Source of the DNA: an uncultured Oscillospiraceae bacterium | GTDB lineage: Bacteria > Bacillota_A > Clostridia > Oscillospirales > Acutalibacteraceae | Length of the DNA: 36,443 nucleotides | Assembly (NCBI GenBank): GCA_910587995.1 | Contig: CAJUNS010000027.1 | Location: 1 to 36,443 of the forward strand | Reading direction: 5' to 3' | Part shown: positions 6,914-15,600 of the stretch, piece by piece | Numbering within the stretch: position 1 is the stretch's first letter | Layout of the letters: each line of letters begins with the position of its first letter | The notes under the pieces: model-generated | Told to the model about the DNA's origin: nothing | The model's input: the letters and a program-made list of their open reading frames with translations, nothing else | Database searches by the model: none | Position numbers and translations under genes: made by a program

Positions 6914-9133
6914 ATGGGTCAGCGCAAACACGAGCTTACACGCCTGATGCAGCGCACTGCCATAAGCCTAATGCTCTTTGTCACCATAGGGATCTGCGCC
7001 GTATTTTACACAGTCAGCAGGCAGGTGCTGCTGGAACGTACCTGCCAGGCTGACGTGGGCAATCTCCACCAGGTTTACAGCGCGGTGGAGAATATGCGCC
7101 AGACCAGCATGGCCCTGGGCCAGCAGGTGTTTAACGACAACCAGGTAGCGTACCTGCTCTATTCCAGCCAGTTTGACCCCAATAAGTTGTGCGTTGCCAT
7201 CAGCCAGCTGAACAACTACCGGACCGCCAATCCCTATGTTGACTCCATTTACATCTACAATAAGTATCTTGACTCGATTTCCGTCTGCTCCACCCGGTTT
7301 GGCACCTATGACGCCCCTCTGCGGGGCCCCGGCGCTTTTTTTGACGCGGCCGCAGCCGCCCTGCTGGAGGATGAGCGGCGGGGATCAGCCGGGCTGATTC
7401 CCCGGCTGATCAACTATAATGGGGAGGAAATCTGCTACTACACCAGCCTGACCAGCGAATTTTTCCCTGCCGGGCAGACCCACAGCACGGTGTTTGTGAA
7501 CTGGTCCAGCGAGTACCTGAACAGCATCATCAAGAACGACCTGAGCGCTCCGGGGCGCACCATGATTTTGGACAAGCGGGGCCTGGTGGTCAGCGGCTGG
7601 GAGGAGTATGCCACCCTGGAGGATGTGTCGGGAGAGGCGTTCTTCCGGCGGGTGCAGGATTGCCAGGGCGAGGGGTATCTGATTACGGAGATTCACGGCG
7701 TGCAGACCCTGGTCTCCTATATGTGCCCAGAGGACAACCCCTGGCAGTATCTGCGGTTCACCCCCTATGATCTGATCCTCGGGGAGGTGGACCAGGGCAT
7801 CCGCACGTTGATTGTGATCAGCATGATTGTGGTGGTTCTTGGCATGGGCGCCGCCTATCTCTTCGCCCGCCTGGTGCGCAAGCCGGTCCGGGATATTTAC
7901 CGGCATGTGGAGCGCCTGGAGGAGGAGGGGCGGAATACCCGCCGGAGCTACCGGCAGGAGATGCTGAGGAATCTTCTGTATGGGGCCCAGTCTCCCGGCT
8001 ATGTGCTCCGCCAGGGCGTGCTGGATAAAATACGGCCCAGCGGCGAAGGCCAGTCCTGCGTGCTGGTGCTGGTACGCCTGCGGGGCGGCGGGGATGTTCT
8101 TTTGGATGGGGGAAGCGACCAGCTGCGGCTGACCCGGTACGGGGTGGGCAATGTGGCGGCCGAGATCTGTGAGGAAAAATTCCGGGCCCAGGCCATTGAT
8201 CTGGAGGGCAGGCATCTGGCCCTGCTGCTGGCGCTTCCGGGTAAAGGGGAGTTTGAAGAAGAACTGGCGGCCCGCCTGGAAAGGTCCGCCGCCGAGCTGA
8301 GGAAGGCTCTGCACATCCAGACCAGCTATACCGTCAGCGAGGTGTTCCCCTTCCGGGACATAGAATCAGCCTACCGCGCTGTCTGGGAGGCGGACAGCCA
8401 TCAGCTCTTTTATCCCGCGGGCGGCATTCTCTGGGCCCGGCAGGTGATGGCAAAGAATGCCCGCCACTATGTGTATCCCTCCGAGCGGGAGGCGCAGATG
8501 CTGGAAATGATCCTCGCTTCTCAGGAGGAACAGGCCTGTGCCGTAATGCACGAGATTATCCATGAGACCGAACAGTACGCTTTTTCCGTGGCAAACATGG
8601 TGGTCTCCCGCCTGACCTTAGCCCTGCTGGGGGTGGAGGAGGATCTGCGGGGCAGCGGCCTGATAGAGGGCACCAGCCCCTTCCCCACCATCCACCTGAC
8701 GGAGGAGGACTCCATCGAGGGGGTGTGCGTCCGGCTGGACGAGATGGTACGCCGGCTGGTCACGGTCCTGGAGCACAAGCGCAATGGGTACCACTCTATT
8801 TTGGTGCAGAGGATCACCGCCATTATCCTGGAGAGCTACCGGGAGACGGACTGCTGCCTGGACAGCATCGCCGGGGCGGTGGGGCTTTCCCCGGCCTACG
8901 CGGGAAAGCTGTATAAGCGCTATGCCCTGAAAAGTGTGGCGGAGAGTATCAGCGAGCTGCGCATGAAAGAGGCCCGGCGGCTGCTTCGGGAGGACCGGAA
9001 GCTGGCCATCGCCGAGGTGGCGTCCCGGTCCGGGTTCAGCAGCGGCTCCTACTTCTCCAAGGTGTTTCGAAAAGAAAACGGTATGACTCCCAACGAGTAC
9101 CGGAATCTCAACTCAAAAGGAGGGAGCGAATGA
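6914..9133 (+). CDS. Membrane-anchored AraC-family sensor-regulator
   Basis: This 739-residue one-component regulator spans the membrane. A first helix (about residues 15-37, AISLMLFVTIGICAVFYTVS) is followed by a roughly 270-residue extracellular sensor of the Cache type and a second helix (LIVISMIVVVLGMGAAYLFA, about 311-330). After a long cytoplasmic linker, the C-terminal 100 residues form an AraC double helix-turn-helix: LDSIAGAVGLSPAYAGKLYK, then IAEVASRSGFSSGSYFSKVF and RKENGMTPNEY. It probably senses an extracellular glycan or the loaded binding protein and activates this operon. I chose ATG 6914 because AAAAGGAGA precedes it; the upstream extension has no ribosome site. The stop overlaps the next start (ATGA), implying translational coupling. 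Confidence 0.88.
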   Translation: MGQRKHELTRLMQRTAISLMLFVTIGICAVFYTVSRQVLLERTCQADVGNLHQVYSAVENMRQTSMALGQQVFNDNQVAYLLYSSQFDPNKLCVAISQLNNYRTANPYVDSIYIYNKYLDSISVCSTRFGTYDAPLRGPGAFFDAAAAALLEDERRGSAGLIPRLINYNGEEICYYTSLTSEFFPAGQTHSTVFVNWSSEYLNSIIKNDLSAPGRTMILDKRGLVVSGWEEYATLEDVSGEAFFRRVQDCQGEGYLITEIHGVQTLVSYMCPEDNPWQYLRFTPYDLILGEVDQGIRTLIVISMIVVVLGMGAAYLFARLVRKPVRDIYRHVERLEEEGRNTRRSYRQEMLRNLLYGAQSPGYVLRQGVLDKIRPSGEGQSCVLVLVRLRGGGDVLLDGGSDQLRLTRYGVGNVAAEICEEKFRAQAIDLEGRHLALLLALPGKGEFEEELAARLERSAAELRKALHIQTSYTVSEVFPFRDIESAYRAVWEADSHQLFYPAGGILWARQVMAKNARHYVYPSEREAQMLEMILASQEEQACAVMHEIIHETEQYAFSVANMVVSRLTLALLGVEEDLRGSGLIEGTSPFPTIHLTEEDSIEGVCVRLDEMVRRLVTVLEHKRNGYHSILVQRITAIILESYRETDCCLDSIAGAVGLSPAYAGKLYKRYALKSVAESISELRMKEARRLLREDRKLAIAEVASRSGFSSGSYFSKVFRKENGMTPNEYRNLNSKGGSE

Positions 9134-10347
9134 ACGAAAAAAGCCAAGCGCAGGCCGGAACCATGGACCGTGCCCGCCTGCGCAGGGTGAAGCTGGTCTT
9201 TTCCGGCATCTATTTCTTCTTTATGCTGGCAAGGGCTGTGTTCGGCCCGTTTATCACGGTTTATTTGGAGGAAAAGGGCCTTTCGGCAGAGCAGATTGGG
9301 GTAATCACCGGCATAAATTCTTTTGTCATTATTCTGTCCCAGCCCCTGTGGGGCATTGTCTCCGACCGGATGCGGTCTACCAGGAAGACCCTGGTGCTCT
9401 GCGTGCTTTTCCAGGCGGTCTTTGCCATGTCCCTGCTGCTGGCAAGCGATATGTTCCTAATTGCCGCCGCGTTTATTATCTACACCTCTTTCTCCTCCTC
9501 CGAGGGCCCGCTGATGGATACCTGGGCCCTGACCAGCATCAAGTCCGCGGGGGACCCCAACGGCATGGGGCCTGTGAAAATGTGGGGCTGCATCGGGTTT
9601 TCCCTAAGCAGCGTGGTCTCCGGCATGTTTATCAGCAGGTATTCCACCAGCGCGGTTATCCCGATTTTCTCCGGAATGCTGCTGATTCTGAGCATCGTGC
9701 TCCTGCTTGTGAAGACGGAAGGGGCCCCGGCCAAGGCGTCCTCCCTGCGGGATATGCAGCTGGGGCGGGTGTTCCGGGACAAGCGGTTCCTGGTTTTTCT
9801 GACCTATACCTTTTTCATGCAGCTGGCCCACCGGGGGAATTACACCTTTTATCCCCTGCTGATTAAGCGGCTGGGCGGGGACAACGCCCTGGTGGGATAT
9901 GCCAGCGCCTTAATGTTCGTGTCCGAGGCGGTCATCATGTTCCTATCCAAAAAAATGCTGAAAAAGGTCAAGCCCGAGGTGCTGGTCATGGCCTCGTCCT
10001 TTGCCTTTGCCCTTTGGCACTTGCTCCTCAGCTTTGCCCAGGCCCCTGTGCATGTGGTGCTGGCCTGCCTCATGGATGGCCCATCCTTTGCCCTGTTTAC
10101 CATTGGGGTGCTGTACTACATGGATTCCATCGCCCCGCCGGACATCCGTACCACCTACCAGACCGTGGCCTATTCCATCTATTTTGGCCTGAGCGGTATT
10201 GTAGGCAACGTGTTCAGCGGCTGGATGATTGAGAACCTGGGCTACCGGCCGATGTATTGGATTGGGATAGGCGTGACCGTTGGCTCTACCCTTGTGTTCG
10301 CCCTGTACCGGAAGAACGCGGGCGCCCGGCGCGGCGCCGGGGCATAA
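9130..10347 (+). CDS. MFS transporter (MFS_1-like / sugar or nucleoside symporter type)
   Basis: This 405-residue major facilitator protein has about 12 predicted helices. The first is FSGIYFFFMLARAVFGPFIT, followed by YLEEKGLSAEQIGVITGINS and QPLWGIVSDRMRSTRK, which carries the loop 2-3 signature of the family. This pattern matches the LacY-like/MFS_1-like group. Its start overlaps the stop of the sensor-regulator (ATGA) and is preceded by AAAAGGAGGGAGCGA. Having a second, ion-driven transporter after an ABC importer suggests export of a product or uptake of a related small sugar; direction and substrate are not visible. Confidence 0.85.
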   Translation: MNEKSQAQAGTMDRARLRRVKLVFSGIYFFFMLARAVFGPFITVYLEEKGLSAEQIGVITGINSFVIILSQPLWGIVSDRMRSTRKTLVLCVLFQAVFAMSLLLASDMFLIAAAFIIYTSFSSSEGPLMDTWALTSIKSAGDPNGMGPVKMWGCIGFSLSSVVSGMFISRYSTSAVIPIFSGMLLILSIVLLLVKTEGAPAKASSLRDMQLGRVFRDKRFLVFLTYTFFMQLAHRGNYTFYPLLIKRLGGDNALVGYASALMFVSEAVIMFLSKKMLKKVKPEVLVMASSFAFALWHLLLSFAQAPVHVVLACLMDGPSFALFTIGVLYYMDSIAPPDIRTTYQTVAYSIYFGLSGIVGNVFSGWMIENLGYRPMYWIGIGVTVGSTLVFALYRKNAGARRGAGA

Positions 10348-10380
10348 GTATTATAAACCAGAAAGGAAAGTGAGAAAGCC

Positions 10381-11127
10381 ATGAAAAATGTGGTAATCAG
10401 CGGCGCGGACCGGAACATCGGCCTGGAAATCGCCAAGCAGTTTCTGAGCCGGGGCTGGCGGGTATTCGCGGGCCGGTTCTTAATGGAGCTGCCGCTGCTG
10501 GATGAATTGAAGAAGGACTACCCGGATGCCCTGGAAATCGTTCCCATGGACGTGTCCAAAGAGGAGAGCGTGCAGGCGGCGGCAGAACAGGTGGCAAAGA
10601 TGGCGGGTACGGTGGATATGCTCATCCACAACGCCGCTGGGTTCGGCGGCCAAGCCGGGGAAAAGACCCAGCGGGTGGACTACTCCACCTTTGCGGTTCC
10701 CTATAACATCAACGCCCTGGGGGCCATGCGGCTGGTGCACAGCTTTGCCCCGTTGATGAAGGACAGCGGTATCAAGCGGCTTTGCTTTGTCTCATCCGAG
10801 GCGGGGGTGGTCTCCGTGGCCCACCGCACAGAGGTTTCCAGCTACTGTATGTCCAAAACAGCCCTAAACATGGCCCTGCGCCTGATGTTCAACCAGCTGC
10901 AGCCTATGGGCTATACCTTCCGCCTGTACCACCCGGGCTGGGTGCGCTCGGCGCGGATTGAAAAGCCCGGCGATCCGGTGCCGACATTTGAGGTGGATGG
11001 CAAGCTGGTGGGCAAGTTCTGGCCTTGGGAGGCCGCGGCTTCGGCGGCGGAGCAGTTCATTGAGGACCGGGACTGGGAGGACAGGATGGTCCTGATTGAC
11101 AACGAAGGCGCGGCGTGGCCGTTCTAA
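10381..11127 (+). CDS. Short-chain dehydrogenase/reductase (SDR)
   Basis: This 248-residue NAD(P)-dependent oxidoreductase has a classical SDR layout: a nucleotide-binding start (VVISGADRNIGLEIAKQF), MDVSKEES, HNAAG (NNAG-type motif), the catalytic Ser in CFVSSEAG, and the catalytic YxxxK as YCMSK (about residues 158-162). All catalytic residues appear present. The segment after Lys (ALNMALRLMFNQLQPMGY) and YHPGWVRS agree with the family. It lies 33 bases after the MFS gene and 19 bases before a paralogous SDR-like gene. A role in oxidising or reducing an imported sugar or its derivative is inferred only from the neighbours. Confidence 0.85.
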   Translation: MKNVVISGADRNIGLEIAKQFLSRGWRVFAGRFLMELPLLDELKKDYPDALEIVPMDVSKEESVQAAAEQVAKMAGTVDMLIHNAAGFGGQAGEKTQRVDYSTFAVPYNINALGAMRLVHSFAPLMKDSGIKRLCFVSSEAGVVSVAHRTEVSSYCMSKTALNMALRLMFNQLQPMGYTFRLYHPGWVRSARIEKPGDPVPTFEVDGKLVGKFWPWEAAASAAEQFIEDRDWEDRMVLIDNEGAAWPF

Positions 11128-11146
11128 GAAAGGAGATTGTTTACAT

Positions 11147-11833
11147 ATGAAAAAAACCGTTGTGATTGCGGGCGCGGGGGACCCGGCCGGGATCCGATTG
11201 GCAAAGGACTTTTTGAAAAAAGGATACCGGGTGTTCGCCGCGCATCTCAGCGGCCAGCAGCCCTGCCCGGTGGATGGGGTGGAGGCCCTGGAGATTGACC
11301 CCATGAGCCAGGAGTCGGCGGACAAGGCCGCTGAGGCCGTAAAGGCCCGGTGCGGAAGCGTTGACATGCTGGTTGTCAATTATGACAGCTGCCCGGTTCC
11401 AGATTTGAAATCCATTCTGGACCAGCCGGACTACCCGGGGATGGTGCGGGCCTATGAGTACAATTCCATCGGCCCCCTGCGGGCCATTGAGGCCTTTCTG
11501 CCCCTGCTGAAGGAGGGCGCGGGCAAGCGCGTCTGCGCGGTGACCTCCCTTGCCAGCAGCAACAACGCGGCCCGGGGCTTTGTGGACTTCCCCGGCCATG
11601 TGTCCAAGGCCCCGCTGAATATGGCCTTAAACCAGCTGTTCAACGGCCTGCGGCCCCAGGGCTTCACCTTCCGGGTGTACTGCAAGGACCCGGAGGCTGG
11701 CCCGGACAAGGCGGGCGAGTTCGCGGTGGAATACTTCACCCGCAACCGCAGCAACGAGCCGGAGTCCTATAAGCACTCTGACGAAAACCGCCTGGTAATG
11801 CGGGACTGGATGGGGATTGAAATCCCCTGGTAA
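11147..11833 (+). CDS. SDR-fold protein lacking the catalytic tyrosine
   Basis: This 228-residue protein is a paralogue of the preceding SDR, most clearly over KAPLNMALNQLFNGLRPQGF, which matches the partner's segment KTALNMALRLMFNQLQPMGY. The nucleotide-binding start is kept in modified form (VVIAGAGDPAGIRLAKDF). The NNAG motif is replaced by VNYD, and the YxxxK motif reads GHVSK, so the catalytic Tyr is Gly while Lys is kept. A Ser is still visible in VTSLASS. It is therefore probably not a normal oxidoreductase; a regulatory or heteromeric partner of the upstream SDR is possible. I start at ATG 11147, which follows AAAGGAG; a longer frame from 11096 overlaps the upstream gene. Confidence 0.78.
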   Translation: MKKTVVIAGAGDPAGIRLAKDFLKKGYRVFAAHLSGQQPCPVDGVEALEIDPMSQESADKAAEAVKARCGSVDMLVVNYDSCPVPDLKSILDQPDYPGMVRAYEYNSIGPLRAIEAFLPLLKEGAGKRVCAVTSLASSNNAARGFVDFPGHVSKAPLNMALNQLFNGLRPQGFTFRVYCKDPEAGPDKAGEFAVEYFTRNRSNEPESYKHSDENRLVMRDWMGIEIPW

Positions 11834-11902
11834 CGCGGCTGCCTGTGCGCTTAATCCCCCTGCGCGAGACGCGGGCATATTCCCCAAAAGGAGGAAAAGA
11901 AT

Positions 11903-12559
11903 TTGCATATTCTGTTGATTTGCGACGACCTGTGGCACCCCGGCGAGACGGTCCGTTTTGGACTGAATTTCCTTACCGGGCAGGGCCATACCCTACAGAC
12001 TGTGATGGACCCCAAGGATATTGTCACCCCGGAAATGCTCCGGCAGTTTGACGCGGTCATAATCGCCAAGGGCGACTGCCTGAACGCCGCCAACAGCCAG
12101 GCCCCCTGGTTTGAGGAGGGCGTCACCTGGGTCAGCCCCCAGGGCTATGAGAAATACGTGCGGGAGGGGGGCGCTATCCTGTTCATGCATGCGGGCATTA
12201 CCTTCCGCAAGGACCGCTGCCCGGCTATGGTGGAGCTCCAGGGCGTGCAGTTTAAGGGGCACCCGCCCCAGTGCCCGGTCCACTTCCATGTGGCCAACCC
12301 TGCCCACCCGATTATGGCTGGGGTGGAGGACTTCACCCTGCCCCAGGATGAACACTATACTCTGGACGTGCTGGCGGAGGATTTGGAGGTGTTCGCCGAG
12401 ACCAGTTCCGATGCGGGCGCCTATCCCGCGGGCCTGTGTAGGGAGCTGGGCCAGGGCCGTGTCTGCATCCTGACCCCGGGGCACAACGCCTTTGCCATCC
12501 ATTATCCCGCCTATCAGCGGGTGATTCTGAATGCTCTAAACTGGGTGGCGGGCCGCTAG
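11903..12559 (+). CDS. ThuA-like (trehalose utilisation) domain protein
   Basis: This 218-residue protein has the class I glutamine-amidotransferase-like fold of the ThuA family, known from trehalose/disaccharide use through 3-keto sugars. Visible features are MHILLICDD at the start, FDAVIIAKGD, the glycine-rich EGGAILFMHAG turn, and a late LGQGRVCILTPGHNAFAIHY. No classical Cys nucleophile is seen at the elbow, as is usual for ThuA. The start is a TTG supported by AAAAGGAGG 8 bases upstream. It is the last gene of the operon and is followed by a strong terminator. With the two SDR proteins it hints at oxidised-sugar chemistry, which is inference. Confidence 0.8.
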   Translation: MHILLICDDLWHPGETVRFGLNFLTGQGHTLQTVMDPKDIVTPEMLRQFDAVIIAKGDCLNAANSQAPWFEEGVTWVSPQGYEKYVREGGAILFMHAGITFRKDRCPAMVELQGVQFKGHPPQCPVHFHVANPAHPIMAGVEDFTLPQDEHYTLDVLAEDLEVFAETSSDAGAYPAGLCRELGQGRVCILTPGHNAFAIHYPAYQRVILNALNWVAGR

Positions 12560-12628
12560 AACAAACCAGTTTTCGTGTCCCGCATAAATCATTCCACGGC
12601 TCCCGGCGGCGAGATTGCCGGTCCTAAC

Positions 12629-12665
12629 AAAACAGCCAGGCCGCTATTCGCAGCCTGGCTGTTTT
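12629..12665. terminator. Strong intrinsic terminator between convergent genes
   Basis: AAAACAGCCAGGC (12629-12641) pairs perfectly over 13 bases with GCCTGGCTGTTTT (12653-12665); the loop is 11 bases. A-tract and T-tract flank the stem, so it can act in both directions. It separates the plus-strand ThuA-like gene from the convergent SLH protein gene. Confidence 0.88.
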
Positions 12666-12697
12666 GCTTTATTTCACGAAATTTTGGTCCCAGTCTG

Positions 12698-15600
12698 TTA
12701 TGGAATGAGACTGCTTTGCGCGGCGGGAGGTACCGTTTCTTCCAGGTCCGGTTCGCTTAGAAGGATGGCGTTGGATGACCCCGCTCGGTCCGGTGCCCGC
12801 TCCGCTGTCTGGGAACCGGCAGTTTCCGGGCTTTTATAACAGGATATGGGCGCGTCCATAGCGGTCCGGCCCGCATGGGCGGCCGCGCCGCCGCCAGCTT
12901 GGCTGGCAGCTTCATCAAGAGCGGCCGCTGAGACATTGCGCCCACTTGCCGCTGTGGCGGTAAAGTTTCTGTCAGTGGACGGTATACTGGCTTTGTCCAC
13001 CACCTCGTCCAGACTAGCTGTCATAATGCCTGGAGCGCCAGCGTAGCCAATATCCGCGCCGTCTGTAATTGTGTTCCGAACCACAATTTGACCGTTCACC
13101 ACCGCGAACACATTCCAATAGTCCCCATTTCCCTGTCCGGTGGGGACGTTGAATGTTCTTACCATATCCGCGCCATGGTATACCCTGATCTGCGCGCCGG
13201 AGGACGATACCGTACCGTCGCCAGCATAGCGGTGGACATAGTAGTAGTAAGGAGCGCTGTTGTTGGTGTTCAGCGTAATGGTTTCAGGTCCATAACTGGT
13301 GGTGTCGTCAAGATCCAGGTTGCACACTTCCAAATCTCCATCATACTGCGACTTGTCCCCATAGTACACATGGAAGCTGTTGCCGCTGGTAAGGGCTCCA
13401 ACCACATGGGAGTCCAGGTCGCTGGGATCCTCTCCCCATGTCAGGACAATGCGCCAAGTATCCCTCTGCGTCTGCGCGGGGGCCATGGTGACGTCTTGCG
13501 GGGGATTGGCGCTGGTTTCCCCTGGAAGGGCGACGATGTTGAACGTGCTGCCAATATAGCCGTTCTTGCTGGCTGTCAGACTATAGTTCCCGCACGGAAG
13601 GCCCAACACAAGGTTTGTAAGCGGTAGTTTAAACGCATTGTACCTAAATTCGCCGTTGGCGTTGGTGGTCAAGGTTTTAATTACCGCTCCCTGGTCAGAG
13701 TTGTCCCAACCGGACCGCAGCTTTAATGTTACGCCCTCAATGGGGAGGCCGGTAACCGCGTCGGTGATGACGCCCCGGAAGCCTCCCATGCCTCTGCCAG
13801 GAATCAGTTCAATTGTCTGCATCTGCGTGGAGCCAGGGTCGTTTTCCACCCTCTGGTAAATGGAAAACGGAATATAGCCGGATTTCGTTATTTCAACCAG
13901 GTATTCCCCCTCTGGCAGCAATACGTTAAAATCACCGCTGCCATTGGATTGCGCCGACGCAACCGGCAAACCGTTTTTAGAGATTTTAACCGTGGCCCCG
14001 GCAACGCCAAATCTGCCGTTTGTGGGGTCTACGATTCTGCCAACCAGCACCTTGTCGCTGGCGCTGGGGGATAATTTCACTGTCTGGGCGCCGCCTTTCA
14101 CAATAACCGACTTCTTGACAGCCGCGCCCTGAACCGTGGCGCTTGCGGTGTAGACGCCGTTGTGCAGGTATGCCACATAGGTGGAGTCCTCTGTTTTATC
14201 CACTTTTCCAGTGTCTTTTCGAATATGAATCGGAATTCCAGAAAGCGCCGTGCCGTTTGCGCTGACCGTTTTCAACTCTGTCCGGTAAGCCGTGTTGGGG
14301 CAGGAACCGCCGCCTAAAAACCACTGGGGTTCCGAGGTGTTGTTTTTGGAGAACACATTGTCCGGTCCAGGTATGACGGACATATAGAACTTGCCTTCAC
14401 GTGAGCCGGCAAAGGGAAGAGGCCCTTCTATTCCTATTAGCTTATAATCTAAAAAGACGCCGGACACAATATTGCAGATGTTATACGCTGCCTTAACGTG
14501 GACCTCGGCAAACCACTTGGCGTCTCCAGAAACGCAGAGAATGCAGGCATGCTTGGAGGGAAGGGTATTGGTAGCGTCGTCATTGGTGGCGGCAACCGCC
14601 GCGGTGATCTTTGCGCCGCCAGATGCGTTAATTTCAGCGCTTACCACCTCGCCGCTAAGTTGAACGCCTATCGCCACTTGCGGGCCGACTTTCAGCTCCG
14701 CTTTGCCCTCAGCCTTTAACTCCAAGGACTTTTCGGTTTCCTTTATGTCCTCCCGGCCAGAATAGCTGTTATAAGTAAAACCGCTTTTCATTGTGCTTTT
14801 CCAGGTTGCCGAAACACCCGCGGTCAGGTTCAGCTCCACCGGTAACCCAAGCTTGGTATATACCTCCAGGCCGGGGATAGGAGTTGGGATTATAATTTTT
14901 CCTTTTCCCTGCAAAAGATCCGTCTTAAAGGGAGTTTTCCCTCCTCCATTGACGAGTGACGCGGTAAGTGACGCGGAATTCTGGGCGGTGTTCTTGGCTA
15001 TAAGCGAGAATTCAAAATAGTCTTTGCTGAACAAATGGAAATCATAGACCATTTTAATGTTCAGATTAAATTTGAAGGATGAACTCCACTTAATTTTCAG
15101 CCAATTCACAGGCTTGATTTCAATAGAGGGATAAACGGCCTCCGCGCTGAGGCTTGTATTCACGCCGATAATTTCCAACGCGGGCTGAACCTCCCCGCTG
15201 GAGGCGGAACCCATGTCAACCTTTAGTGCGGAGTAAAAGTCCGTCAGTTGGGCATCGTTGTCCGGTGTGATAGTGATGGAGCCGTCTGGATTCTCGGTAA
15301 TGCTTTTTACCTTGAAAAGATACGGCGTGCCGGTAATGTAAACAATCTCACCTTCGGCCAACCCGCGAATTTCGCTGTCGGGAGACTCAAAGGTATAGGT
15401 ATGGTCAGGCACGATCTTGCCATCCACATCCACATCCGCCACAGTCAGTTTGTTGACGGTATCGGAGCTTGTGATCTTCTTCGTGCTCTCAGTGAGAACG
15501 CCAAAGTTTGTGGTTGTGCTCTCGTCAAAGTTGACGACTTGCTCTGCGTCGTAATCGTCAATGGTCTTGCTCTCAAAGGCGGCATACTGCTGCGAGCCCT

